DNA of 64,000 nucleotides from Microbulbifer pacificus. Its GTDB lineage: Bacteria; Pseudomonadota; Gammaproteobacteria; Pseudomonadales; Cellvibrionaceae. Positions 35,593-44,730 of this stretch are shown here, in pieces. The translations under genes were made by a program, and so were the position numbers. The stretch spans positions 620,001 to 684,000 of the forward strand of contig NZ_CP137555.1 of the NCBI RefSeq assembly GCF_033723955.1. The letters run 5' to 3'. Below the pieces are notes generated by a model that made no database searches, was not told the origin of the DNA, and saw only the letters and a list, made by a program, of their open reading frames with translations. Position 1 is the first letter of the stretch, and the number at the start of each line of letters is the position of its first letter.

Positions 35593-36423
35593 TCAGGACT
35601 TCGGCTTGCGGAACCGCAAAGTCATACGATCACTTTCACCGATCGCCAGGTACTTGTCCTTATCCTCATCCCCCAAACGCAGGGACGGCGGCAGCGTCCA
35701 TACACCTTTCGCGTAATCCGCCGAATCTTTCGGGTTTGCATTGATCTCACTGGATTCCTCCAGCACAAACCCGGCATTCTTCGCCAGCTCAATCACATAT
35801 TCCTGGGTCACATACCCGCTCTTGCCCATACCCTCGCGAGTGGTACCCGGCTTCGCCCGGTGCTCAACCACCCCCAGCACACCGCCCGGTTTCAGCGCAT
35901 CGTAAAACGCCTTGAAGGCCGCCTGCTCGTTATTGCCACCCATCCAGTTGTGCACATTGCGGAACGTCACCACCACATCCGCTGAACCCGCCGGCGCAAT
36001 CTCACTATCGCCACCCGGAACAAACTCCGTCAGCTTAACCGCACCATAGGTGTCCTTGTCCGCCGCCAACATCTCCTCGAACTTGGCCCGGGAATTCTTG
36101 TAATAGCCCACCTCGGTCGCCTTCGGGAAATGCGCCGCATACAGCGTGCCCTCATCCTTCAGCATCGGCGCCAGGATCTCGGTGTACCAGCCGCCGCCCG
36201 GCCAGATTTCCACCACCGTCATATTCGGCTCAATCTGGAAAAATGTCAGCGTCTCAGCCGGGTGGCGGTATTTGTCCCGCGCCACATTTGCCGGCGTGCG
36301 CTGATCCCCCTTGAGTGCGCTGTCGAGCGCCTTGTGCTGCGTGTCTGCGTTAACCGCGCCGGCAAAAGTCGCCGCGCAGGCAACGCCCGCCAGCCACAGT
36401 GCAATGTTCTTGGGGTATCTCAT
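35593..36423 (-). CDS. Predicted methyltransferase with signal peptide (COG4798 type)
   Basis: 276 residues from ATG 36423 (AAGGAGA seven bases upstream). Residues 1-26 form a clear signal peptide ending GAVNA. A Rossmann methyltransferase domain follows: IWPGGGWYTEILAP near residue 75 and the family's VVVTFRNVHNWMGG near 150. Members of this group are annotated as predicted methyltransferases and are exported, which is odd because S-adenosylmethionine is cytoplasmic. The acceptor and the site of action are unknown. It stands alone on the minus strand with its own terminator. Confidence 0.85.
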   Translation of the reverse strand: MRYPKNIALWLAGVACAATFAGAVNADTQHKALDSALKGDQRTPANVARDKYRHPAETLTFFQIEPNMTVVEIWPGGGWYTEILAPMLKDEGTLYAAHFPKATEVGYYKNSRAKFEEMLAADKDTYGAVKLTEFVPGGDSEIAPAGSADVVVTFRNVHNWMGGNNEQAAFKAFYDALKPGGVLGVVEHRAKPGTTREGMGKSGYVTQEYVIELAKNAGFVLEESSEINANPKDSADYAKGVWTLPPSLRLGDEDKDKYLAIGESDRMTLRFRKPKS

Positions 36424-36647
36424 CGGGTGTCTCCTTTTGAGAGGCTGTCTGGGCATGTTAGGAATTATTTTTCGCGAATACGGATTCAACACCGCCAATC
36501 CACCCTTGTAAAGGCCTCGACCAAGCCGTCCCGACTCCCCATGCCCAGGTTTGAGAATTTTGCCCACGCGGCGTCACACTGGCTACAATTCAGCTCAGCA
36601 ATGAGGTACCGCACTACAATTCAGAAACACCAATAAGGATATCCCCC

Positions 36648-37178
36648 ATGCAGCAACACCTTGTCATATCCATTATCAGCGATGACAAACCTGGCGTAGT
36701 GGAAATGCTCTCCGCCGCGGTAGCGGAAAATGGCGGTAACTGGGAAGACAGCCGCATGGCCCACTTTGCCGGCAAATTCGCCGGTATCCTGCGGGTCAGC
36801 GTGGCGGCAGAAGACAGTGGGCGACTCAAGGAAGCATTGAAAGGCCTCACCGGTGCCGACTTCAAACTGCAGGTGGAGGACGCCCTCGCCGTCGCCGCAG
36901 ACAGTCGCCAGACCTTGCAGCTCAAATTGGTGGGCAATGACCGCCCGGGGATCGTCAAGGAGATCTCCCGCGCCCTCGCCGCCCGCAGGATCAACGTGGA
37001 AACCCTGGACACCCGCTACGGCAGCACCCCCTGGAGCGGCGAGCCACTGTTCACCGCTGAGTGCACCATCAGCGTGGCGGAAGACATCGACCTCGACGGC
37101 CTCTACGACGAACTGGATGAGATTGCCGACGAACTCGGAGTCGAGATCGACTGCGAAGAGACCTCCTCCGCGCTATAA
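36648..37178 (+). CDS. ACT-domain regulator, GcvR-like
   Basis: 176 residues made of two ACT domains, about residues 5-75 and 90-165 ([20 protein letters not shown] and [22 protein letters not shown]). This is the layout of GcvR, which represses the glycine cleavage operon through GcvA. No gcv genes are near, so the target is uncertain. It leads a plus-strand set with trmL, a flavodoxin and mnmC. Confidence 0.85.
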   Translation: MQQHLVISIISDDKPGVVEMLSAAVAENGGNWEDSRMAHFAGKFAGILRVSVAAEDSGRLKEALKGLTGADFKLQVEDALAVAADSRQTLQLKLVGNDRPGIVKEISRALAARRINVETLDTRYGSTPWSGEPLFTAECTISVAEDIDLDGLYDELDEIADELGVEIDCEETSSAL

Positions 37179-37224
37179 TCCCCGCCCTTCGCGGCCCATC
37201 TGGTCAATTATCGACCTGGGCCGC
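37174..37224 (+). promoter_or_regulatory. Candidate promoter and leader hairpin of trmL
   Basis: TATAAT at 37174-37179, overlapping the stop codon of the ACT gene, with a weak -35 17 bp upstream. It is followed by a hairpin with arms GCGGCCCA (37191-37198) and TGGGCCGC (37217-37224), extended inward by GGTC/GACC. The 60-bp leader left before trmL could form an attenuator. Confidence 0.4.
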
Positions 37225-37284
37225 CTGTCTGACCGCCCCCAGTGGGGCATTCATGGTCGAACCCGATCCGTCCAAGTTGTAGCC

Positions 37285-37749
37285 ATGTTCAAAATAGTGC
37301 TCTACCAGCCCGAAATTGCCCCCAACACCGGCAATATCATCCGTCTGTGCGCCAATACCGGCGCCGAACTGCACCTGATCGAACCCCTCGGCTTCGATAT
37401 GGACGACAAGCGCCTGCGTCGCGCCGGACTCGACTATGCCGAGTACAGCCGCGTCGTGCGCCACCGGGACTGGCAGGCATTTGTGGAATCCGAGCAGCCT
37501 GCGCGGGTACTGGCACTGTCCACCAAAGGCAGCCGCGCCCATTCGGAGATCGAGTTCCGCGACGGCGACGCCATCGTCTTCGGCCCCGAAACCCGCGGCC
37601 TGCCCGCGGAATTCCTGGCCATGACCGGCAGCGAACACACCCTGCGCATCCCCATGTGCGCCAACAGCCGCAGCATCAATCTCTCCAATGCGGCGGCAAT
37701 TGTGATTTACGAGGCCTGGCGACAGCTGGGTTACAAAGGCGCGATTTGA
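37285..37749 (+). CDS. trmL: tRNA (cytidine/uridine-34-2'-O)-methyltransferase
   Basis: 154 residues. A minimal SPOUT methyltransferase: [21 protein letters not shown] start, [12 protein letters not shown] near residue 97, and the C-terminal knot [20 protein letters not shown]. TrmL methylates the ribose of wobble nucleotide 34 in tRNA-Leu isoacceptors. Upstream by 53 bp of the flavodoxin gene and in the same direction as mnmC, which acts on the same tRNA position. Confidence 0.95.
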   Translation: MFKIVLYQPEIAPNTGNIIRLCANTGAELHLIEPLGFDMDDKRLRRAGLDYAEYSRVVRHRDWQAFVESEQPARVLALSTKGSRAHSEIEFRDGDAIVFGPETRGLPAEFLAMTGSEHTLRIPMCANSRSINLSNAAAIVIYEAWRQLGYKGAI

Positions 37750-37802
37750 TCGCCAGATACTTTATTTTTTGGGATTAATCCCACAGAACTCTGACCGGAA
37801 CC

Positions 37803-38324
37803 ATGCGCGCACCCATCGGACTTTTTTACGGCTCCAGCACCTGTTACACCGAAATGGCGGCGGAAAAAATCCGCGATCGCATCGGCGAGGATTGGATCGA
37901 CATCCACAACGTGGCAGATGAAGACATCACCCAGATACAGGAATACGACTTCCTGATCCTGGGTATTCCCACCTGGGACTACGGCGAACTGCAGGAAGAC
38001 TGGGAAAACTGCTGGGACCAGCTGGCGACGCTCGATCTCGGCGGCAAGACCATTGCGATCTACGGCCTCGGCGACCAAGCCGGCTACCCCCAGTGGTACC
38101 AGGACGCCCTCGGCTACCTGCACGCCCAGGTACTAGCCCTGGGCGCCAAAGCGGTGGGCTACTGGCCCGTGGAAGGCTACGAATTCGAGGAGTCCAAGGG
38201 GCTGACCGCGGACGGCAAATACTTTGTCGGCCTCGCCCTTGATGAGGAAAACGAATTCGACAAAAGCGACGAACGCCTCGACCAGTGGTGCGCGCAGATC
38301 ATGCGCGAATTTGGCCTGCGCTGA
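37803..38324 (+). CDS. Flavodoxin (FldB-like)
   Basis: 173 residues. The FMN phosphate-binding loop is [11 protein letters not shown] at residues 10-20; [16 protein letters not shown] at 54-69 forms the isoalloxazine loop, and [17 protein letters not shown] the second loop. This is the long-chain flavodoxin layout and resembles FldB of enterobacteria. It carries electrons to flavin or iron-sulphur enzymes. It sits between trmL and mnmC (53 and 12 bp away); whether it serves a tRNA-modifying enzyme is speculation. Confidence 0.93.
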   Translation: MRAPIGLFYGSSTCYTEMAAEKIRDRIGEDWIDIHNVADEDITQIQEYDFLILGIPTWDYGELQEDWENCWDQLATLDLGGKTIAIYGLGDQAGYPQWYQDALGYLHAQVLALGAKAVGYWPVEGYEFEESKGLTADGKYFVGLALDEENEFDKSDERLDQWCAQIMREFGLR

Positions 38325-38336
38325 ACGGTTGTCGCC

Positions 38337-40382
38337 ATGTCTGAACAGGAAAAAAAGCCGGTCAAGCTGGCGCAGCTCGAATGGCGGGACAATGGCCAGC
38401 CGGTGTCCTCCGCCTTCGACGACATTTACTTCTCCACCGCCTCCGGCCTCGAAGAAACCCGCCACGTATTCCTCGCCCACAACCACCTGAATGAGCGCTG
38501 GGCGAATCTCGCGGACGGCGCCACCTTTACCATCGGTGAAACCGGCTTTGGCACCGGCCTGAATTTCCTCGCCGCCTGGCAACTGTGGCAGCAGTGCGCC
38601 CCCGCATCGGCCCAGCTGCATTTTGTCAGCGTGGAAAAATTTCCCCTGCACCCCCAGGATCTCCGCCGCGCACTGGCGCTGTGGCCGGAATTGCGTGAAT
38701 TCAGCGCACAGCTGATTGCCCAGTACCCGACCTACCTGGCCCCCGGTGTACACCGGCTGAATTTTGCCGGCAATGTGCACCTGACCCTGATCATCGACGA
38801 GGCGAGCCGCGGCTTCGAAAGCGTGCAACTGGATGATCCGCAAAGAGACAGTACGGTAAATGCCTGGTTTCTGGACGGCTTCGCCCCGTCAAAAAACCCG
38901 GAGATGTGGAGCGACGAACTGTTCCAGGCCATCGCCCATCTCAGCGCAGCAGACTGCACATTTGCCACCTTTACCTGCGCAGGTATCGTCAAACGAGGTC
39001 TGAAGGCGGTCGGATTCGAACTGGAAAAAGTGCCGGGATTTGGCCACAAGCGGGAAATGCTGCGCGGCCAATTTGCAGCGGAGACACCCGCCGGGCAGCG
39101 CCCCCACCAGGCAACGCCCTGGCACCTGCCCGCTCCCGCCGGACAGGTACCAACCACCATCGCCGTGATCGGCGCGGGCATCGCCGGTGCCACTGCCGCG
39201 CGTGCGCTGGCGGAGCGCAATTTCCGGGTCACCGTGTTCGAACAGGGGGAAGAACCCGGCAGCGGCGCCTCCGGTAACGACCAGGGAATTCTCTACGCGA
39301 AGCTCTCGCCCAAACCGGGACCCAACGGTGACTTCAACCTGCTGGCACTGCAGTTTGCGCAGCGTTTCTACACCGCTCGCTGCGCCGACGCGATCCATTT
39401 CGACGGCCTGCTGCAACTGGCGGAGACGGAAAAAGAACAACAGCTGCAGCAGCATGTGGTGGACCATCTGGGACTGGATGCCGACGCCCTGCTCGCACAA
39501 CCCGTGTCCGCACCGCACGCGAGCGAGCTGGCGGGTGTCGCTCTCGCCATGCCCGGGCTCTACTTCCCCGATGCCGGCTGGCTGCGCCCCAAACAGGTGT
39601 GCCGCAGCCTGCTGCAGCACACGAACATCCACTTCCGGCCCGGCACGCAGGTTTGCAGCTTGCGGCAATCCGGCGAGCGCTGGGCGCTGGAAACAGACAG
39701 AGACGGTGCTAGCGAATCGCAAATGTTTGACGCGGTGATCCTGTGCAGCGCCAATTTCAATCGGCAATTCCCTCACACTGCACCACTGCCACTGCAGCCA
39801 ATCCGAGGCCAGGTCTCTTTCGCCGAAGCGACACCGCCATCGCGAGCACTGAAAATCGCCCTCTGCGGCGAAGGCTATATCGCCCCCGCGGCCCCGGTAT
39901 CAGGCACAGATGAAAAGCAGCAACACAGCTTTGGCGCGACCTTCAAACTGAAGCAGACGGATACCGAAATCCGCGAGGAAGAACACGAGGAGAACCTCGA
40001 AACCCTGGCTTCTCTGTTGCCAGAGATTGCGGAATCCTTCCGCCATCAGTCACTGCGCGGCCGCGCCGCACTGCGCGCGGCCACCCCCGACTACCTGCCC
40101 ATGGCCGGCCCGGTCGCGGAGTGGGATCAGTTGGAAAATAGCTACGGCGCGCTGCGCAAGAATCGCAAGCAATTGATTGACCGTCGCACGCCGTACCAGC
40201 AAAACCTGTACGTACTTGCCGGGCTCGGATCGCGCGGATTTGCCTACGCGCCGCTCGCTGCGGAGGTGCTGGCGGCGTGGATCAGCCAAGAGGTGATGCC
40301 AGTATCGGCAGATCTGGTGAAGGCTCTGCACCCAATGCGCTTTGCCATACGGAACTTGGGAAAGAACAGAGCAGCTCACTGA
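38337..40382 (+). CDS. mnmC: Bifunctional tRNA mnm5s2U biosynthesis enzyme MnmC
   Basis: 681 residues. The N-terminal half (to about residue 245) is the SAM-dependent methyltransferase MnmD, with GETGFGTGLNFLAAW near 65 and the catalytic WFLDGFAPSKNPEMWS near 177. The C-terminal half is the FAD-dependent oxidase, with the dinucleotide-binding IAVIGAGIAGATAARALAER near 275. Together they turn cmnm5s2U into mnm5s2U at wobble position 34 in the tRNA-Lys, -Glu and -Gln group. It starts 12 bp after the flavodoxin gene. Confidence 0.97.
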   Translation: MSEQEKKPVKLAQLEWRDNGQPVSSAFDDIYFSTASGLEETRHVFLAHNHLNERWANLADGATFTIGETGFGTGLNFLAAWQLWQQCAPASAQLHFVSVEKFPLHPQDLRRALALWPELREFSAQLIAQYPTYLAPGVHRLNFAGNVHLTLIIDEASRGFESVQLDDPQRDSTVNAWFLDGFAPSKNPEMWSDELFQAIAHLSAADCTFATFTCAGIVKRGLKAVGFELEKVPGFGHKREMLRGQFAAETPAGQRPHQATPWHLPAPAGQVPTTIAVIGAGIAGATAARALAERNFRVTVFEQGEEPGSGASGNDQGILYAKLSPKPGPNGDFNLLALQFAQRFYTARCADAIHFDGLLQLAETEKEQQLQQHVVDHLGLDADALLAQPVSAPHASELAGVALAMPGLYFPDAGWLRPKQVCRSLLQHTNIHFRPGTQVCSLRQSGERWALETDRDGASESQMFDAVILCSANFNRQFPHTAPLPLQPIRGQVSFAEATPPSRALKIALCGEGYIAPAAPVSGTDEKQQHSFGATFKLKQTDTEIREEEHEENLETLASLLPEIAESFRHQSLRGRAALRAATPDYLPMAGPVAEWDQLENSYGALRKNRKQLIDRRTPYQQNLYVLAGLGSRGFAYAPLAAEVLAAWISQEVMPVSADLVKALHPMRFAIRNLGKNRAAH

Positions 40383-40403
40383 ATAGTGCGGAAAACTTGA
40401 CGC

Positions 40404-40523
40404 GAAGGGGAAGTGCTGGGTATCCGTTTTTAGAAGCGTCGGCGACAGGGACGTCGCCGACGCAGCGTACAAGGACGTATTCACAGCGGTTCTAAAAACG
40501 GATTCCTAGTGCTTTCCCGCCAC
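40404..40523 (+). repeat. Intergenic nested inverted-repeat element, copy D
   Basis: About 120 bp between convergent mnmC and the DUF502 gene. Outer arms 40419-40435 and 40490-40506 (one mismatch in 17), inner arms 40436-40446 and 40453-40463 (11 perfect), followed by the conserved block GCGTACAAGGACGTATTCAC. It ends with CCCGCCAC. Confidence 0.88.
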
Positions 40524-40547
40524 CAGGCTTTCTAGAACCCAAAGGAC

Positions 40548-41174
40548 TCAGGAATCCACGGAAGCAGGTGCCTGCAACAGGGCACCGCTACCGGAGCCAC
40601 AGGACACAATGGATTTCATCGCCGCCTCCACGGTCACGTGCGGAAGAATCTCCACACACTCCGGCGGCAGGTGGTACACAAATCCGGAAGTCGGCACCGG
40701 CGCCGTCGGCACATACACGGTGAAATCGCCATTCGGATGCTGCGAGGTCACGATCGCCGTCACCGACAGCGGATTATCCGCCCCGTGAATCCGCGCCCTT
40801 GCCACCGGCCCCGACAGCACCCCTTCACTGCCCGCACCGCCGATAAACTGCAGTACCACGTCCTTGATGGTGCTGTACCCCGGCGCCAGCCTGCCCAGCC
40901 AGTGGTCCAGATGCCGGTGCATCCAGCGCCCCACACTGGTTTTAACCAGCAGGCCAATCACAAAACACAGGCCGAGAATCAGCGCTAGGACGATCAGGCG
41001 CGCAAAGTTATCCTTGAAATCCGTATGAGCCTGCATCCACTCCGTGGCCGGTGCCACCAGCTCACTGATCTGGCCGAACAGCCACTGAAACAGCAGGATG
41101 AAAATGGCAATGGGCAACACCACCGCCAGGCCACCGAGCAATGTCAAAGTGACAAATGCCTTTATTCTGGTCAT
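40548..41174 (-). CDS. DUF502 family membrane protein
   Basis: 208 residues. Two membrane helices at about 8-32 and 57-78 are followed by a soluble domain with FIGGAGSEGVLSGPVARARI and the conserved TAPVPTSGFVYHLPPECV. This is the DUF502 pattern; the function is unknown. It is divergent from the glutaminyl cyclase gene across 51 bp. Confidence 0.9.
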   Translation of the reverse strand: MTRIKAFVTLTLLGGLAVVLPIAIFILLFQWLFGQISELVAPATEWMQAHTDFKDNFARLIVLALILGLCFVIGLLVKTSVGRWMHRHLDHWLGRLAPGYSTIKDVVLQFIGGAGSEGVLSGPVARARIHGADNPLSVTAIVTSQHPNGDFTVYVPTAPVPTSGFVYHLPPECVEILPHVTVEAAMKSIVSCGSGSGALLQAPASVDS

Positions 41175-41225
41175 AAACTACTGTACCGATAAAAAACGAT
41201 TAAACAGGGACACGCTCAGTCAACC

Positions 41226-42008
41226 ATGAAATCCGCCATTACCGCACTGCTGTCGCTGCTGGTTTTCCCTCTGGCCGGGCTCGCCGCGGCAAAGCCGGCC
41301 CCGCTGCAACTCGACTACCAGCTGCTCGACAGCAAAACCCGCCCCGCGGATCACTTTACCCAGGGGCTGTATTTTGACGGCGAGCGCTGGCTGGAAAGCA
41401 GCGGGCTCTACGGCCGTTCATGGCTGGCGGAGTATACCGACCCGGGCGCCAATCCCGTAAGACGCAAATGGCTGGCGGGGAATCGCTTTGCGGAGGGACT
41501 CGCAGTTTTCGGCGAGCGCCTGTACCTGCTCACCTACCGCGCGGGTGAGGTGCAGATCTATCGCCGGGGAGATTTTTCGCTGGAGAAGGTACTGAACTAC
41601 AGCGGCGAAGGCTGGGGTCTCACCAGCGACGACAAACAGCTGATCATGAGCAATGGCAGCGACACCCTCACCTTCCGCGATCCGGAAACCTTTGCCATTA
41701 CCCGCAAGCTTCAGGTGCGAGGCGGTGGCGAAAACTGGACGCGGCTGAATGAACTGGAATACGCCAACGGCCTCATCTGGGCCAATATCTGGCAGGATCC
41801 GAGGGTTATTGCCATTGATCCGCTGAGCGGTGAAGTGAAGGGGGTTCTGGATCTGGCGGCATTGCGCCGGGACAGCGCGATGGATGAGTGGAACGTCGAT
41901 GCGGTGGCCAACGGTATCGCCTGGGACCAGGCCCGCAACGGGCTCTGGGTGACGGGAAAATACTGGCCCAAGCTCTATCTGATCCGCCCGCAGGGGCTCG
42001 GTTTCTGA
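41226..42008 (+). CDS. Glutaminyl-peptide cyclotransferase family protein
   Basis: 260 residues with a signal peptide (about 1-21). Matches the bacterial glutamine cyclotransferase (beta-propeller) family: FTQGLYFDGERWLESSGLYG near residue 45, the repeated GL-type blades, and ELEYANGLIWANIWQDPRVIAIDPLSGEV near 175. It converts N-terminal glutamine of exported peptides to pyroglutamate in the periplasm. It is a single gene. Confidence 0.9.
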   Translation: MKSAITALLSLLVFPLAGLAAAKPAPLQLDYQLLDSKTRPADHFTQGLYFDGERWLESSGLYGRSWLAEYTDPGANPVRRKWLAGNRFAEGLAVFGERLYLLTYRAGEVQIYRRGDFSLEKVLNYSGEGWGLTSDDKQLIMSNGSDTLTFRDPETFAITRKLQVRGGGENWTRLNELEYANGLIWANIWQDPRVIAIDPLSGEVKGVLDLAALRRDSAMDEWNVDAVANGIAWDQARNGLWVTGKYWPKLYLIRPQGLGF

Positions 42009-42064
42009 GCCGCGGCGCAGTCCATACGCCGTGTCAGTCGCCGCGCCGTCGATGGCACCGCTAA

Positions 42065-42550
42065 TCAGTGGCGATAGTAATCAATCACCGTGAGGAAGCC
42101 GCCGCTGCGCATGGACTCCAGCGCGGCGCCCTGTAGCTGCAGACGGTAACCACGCTGCTGGCGCTCCAGGGTCACACCGTCGGCCCCTTCCGCTCCGTCA
42201 AACAGCATTGCGTGCTGGCCACTGGCGGCGCGCCACTGCACCCCTTCTACATTGCGCATGCCCGGCAGTTCAATGGTGACCGCTAGCAGGTCCGCCGGCA
42301 GCTCGCGCATTTCCATACGGGCGATGCCGCTGGAGGTGGCCAGTGAATAGTTGAGCTGGTGTTCCGGCGCCGGCTTCCAGCCGAGGTGGGTGTCCGCCAC
42401 CGCGGACTGGGCGAGATTGCGGGGATTGAGAGAATTGCCGCTGTTTGTGGCGCAGCCCGCAACCCAGATCAGTGCACAGGAGATCAGCACACGGACCCAA
42501 ATTGAAGATGATGTTGATGTGGTGGATGACGTCACTGTCTTGGCGCGCAT
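42065..42550 (-). CDS. Lipoprotein of unknown function
   Basis: 161 residues from ATG 42550. An unusually long, Thr/Ser-rich N-terminus leads into a lipobox ending VAGC (Cys33). The mature part is beta-rich without recognised motifs (MEMRELPADLLAVTIELPG; QLQGAALESMRSGGFLTVI). I do not recognise the family. It is convergent with the cyclotransferase gene and divergent from recQ. Confidence 0.7.
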   Translation of the reverse strand: MRAKTVTSSTTSTSSSIWVRVLISCALIWVAGCATNSGNSLNPRNLAQSAVADTHLGWKPAPEHQLNYSLATSSGIARMEMRELPADLLAVTIELPGMRNVEGVQWRAASGQHAMLFDGAEGADGVTLERQQRGYRLQLQGAALESMRSGGFLTVIDYYRH

Positions 42551-42723
42551 AGCTTTATCCCTGTCTATGTCTGCGGTGGAGGGATTATAGACCAGTATCA
42601 CACTCCCTGAAGAAAACAGGCGCCATCGCCGGGCGAATTAGCGCAATCGGGCGTCAACAATTCGACCCCAGACAGCCAGATACGGTTCACACCCCACCGA
42701 GGGCAAACGGTATACTGCCGCCC

Positions 42724-44616
42724 ATGACAGAATCACACTCGTTTTCCGGCACAGACGCCGGGATTTCAGCACCGCAGCCCGCCGCGGGCAGCCCCCATTT
42801 CATTCTCGAGCATACCTTCGGCTACACCGGATTCCGCGGTGACCAGGAAGCCATTATCAGCACCCTGGTGGCCGGTGACGATGCGCTGGTGCTGATGCCC
42901 ACCGGCGGCGGCAAATCCTTGTGTTACCAGATCCCGGCGCTGGCGCGCCCCGGATGCGGAATTGTGATTTCACCTCTGATCGCGCTGATGCAGGATCAGG
43001 TCGAAGCCCTGCGGGCGGCCGGCGTGGCGGCGGCGTTCCTGAACTCCTCCCTCGGTTTCGACGAAGCCCAGCAGATCGAAAACCGGCTGCTCGGTGGCGA
43101 GCTGGAGCTGCTGTACCTGGCCCCGGAACGACTGCTTCAGCCGCGTACGCTGGATCTTCTGCAGCGCGCCAACATATCCCTGTTCGCCATCGACGAGGCC
43201 CACTGTGTCAGCCAGTGGGGGCACGACTTCCGCGCCGACTACCTGCAGCTGTCCTGCCTGCACCAGCGCTTCCCCCACGTTCCCCGGGTCGCCCTTACCG
43301 CCACCGCAGACCAACGCACCCGCCGCGAGATCGCCCAGCGGCTGGACCTGGAAAACGCGCGGCATTTCGTCAGCAGCTTCGACCGCCCCAATATCCAGTA
43401 CCGCATCGCGCCCAAGGACAATCCCAAGCGGCAGCTGCTGCAGTTCCTCAACAGCGAGCAACAGGGCAGCGCCGGTGTGGTTTACTGCCTCTCCCGCGGC
43501 AAGGTGGAGTCCACCGCGGAATGGCTACAGCAGCTGGGGTTCAATGCCCTGCCCTATCACGCGGGCCTGCCGGCGCCGCTGCGCGCGGAACACCAGCGCC
43601 GCTTCCTGCGGGAAGACGGCGTGATCATGGTGGCCACCATCGCCTTCGGTATGGGAATCGACAAACCCGACGTGCGCTTTGTCGCCCACCTGGATCTGCC
43701 CAAGAGTATCGAGGCGTATTACCAGGAGACCGGGCGCGCCGGCCGCGACGGCGAACCCGCCACCGCGCTGCTGCTGTATGGCCTGGAAGATGTGGTGAAG
43801 CTCAGCCAGATGGCCGCCACGTCCGAGGGCAGCGAGGAACACAAGCGTCAGGAGCGCCAGCGGCTCGACGCCATGCTGGGGCTGTGCGAGATCACCAGCT
43901 GTCGGCGCCGGGCGCTGCTGCGCTACTTCGAGGAGGAGCTGGCGGCGGACTGCGGCAACTGTGACACCTGCCTGGAACCACCCGCCACCTGGGATGCCAC
44001 CGAGCCCGCGCGCAAGCTGATGTCGGGGATTTACCGCAGTGGCCAGCGCTTTGGCGCCGCCCATGTGATCGATATATTGCGGGGCGCGGATACCGAGAAG
44101 GTCCGCCAGTTCGGTCACGACAAGCTGTCCACTTACGGTATCGGCGCGGACATGAGCGCCAACGAATGGCGCGCGATCATCCGCCAACTGGTGGTGCGCG
44201 GTTACCTGCGGGTCAACGCCGAGGCATTCAATGCGCTGCAACTGACCGAGCAGTGCCGAACTGTGCTGCGCGGTGAGGAAAGCGTGCAACTCCGCACCCT
44301 GCCCAAAGCCGCCCCGGCCAAGGCCACCAGGCGGGATAGCGGTGCTGGCGAAGCCCGCGCAGAAATTTCCGCCACAGACCAACCGCTGTGGGATGCACTG
44401 CGCGCCCTGAGAAAGTCCCTCGCCGAGGAGCGCGGCGTCCCCCCCTATGTGGTATTCCACGATGCCACACTGCGGGAAATGCTCAGCGCCCGCCCGCGCA
44501 ATGCCGCAGAGATGCTGGCCATCTCCGGTATCGGCGACAGCAAACTGGCGAAATTCGGCGAGCCCTTCCTGGCGTTACTGCGGGAGTTTGACGCCGAATA
44601 CAGTTCGGGCGACTGA
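42724..44616 (+). CDS. recQ: ATP-dependent DNA helicase RecQ
   Basis: 630 residues. Walker [11 protein letters not shown] (residues 59-68), DEAHC box near 157, motif [14 protein letters not shown] near 338, RecQ zinc-binding cysteines ([16 protein letters not shown]) near 390-420, winged helix, and a C-terminal HRDC domain at about 545-615. A 3'-5' helicase of the RecF recombination pathway. The ATG is 42724, and the normal length of the family is kept. Confidence 0.97.
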   Translation: MTESHSFSGTDAGISAPQPAAGSPHFILEHTFGYTGFRGDQEAIISTLVAGDDALVLMPTGGGKSLCYQIPALARPGCGIVISPLIALMQDQVEALRAAGVAAAFLNSSLGFDEAQQIENRLLGGELELLYLAPERLLQPRTLDLLQRANISLFAIDEAHCVSQWGHDFRADYLQLSCLHQRFPHVPRVALTATADQRTRREIAQRLDLENARHFVSSFDRPNIQYRIAPKDNPKRQLLQFLNSEQQGSAGVVYCLSRGKVESTAEWLQQLGFNALPYHAGLPAPLRAEHQRRFLREDGVIMVATIAFGMGIDKPDVRFVAHLDLPKSIEAYYQETGRAGRDGEPATALLLYGLEDVVKLSQMAATSEGSEEHKRQERQRLDAMLGLCEITSCRRRALLRYFEEELAADCGNCDTCLEPPATWDATEPARKLMSGIYRSGQRFGAAHVIDILRGADTEKVRQFGHDKLSTYGIGADMSANEWRAIIRQLVVRGYLRVNAEAFNALQLTEQCRTVLRGEESVQLRTLPKAAPAKATRRDSGAGEARAEISATDQPLWDALRALRKSLAEERGVPPYVVFHDATLREMLSARPRNAAEMLAISGIGDSKLAKFGEPFLALLREFDAEYSSGD

Positions 44617-44730
44617 CGAGATTCCAGGTACCTCGCCATCGGCAGCGCCAAAAGCTGGCCGCCGATAACCTGCCGGCGCCCAATACCCCATTGTTAGAAT
44701 CCCGCCAACACGCTCAACCGGGTCAAAACC

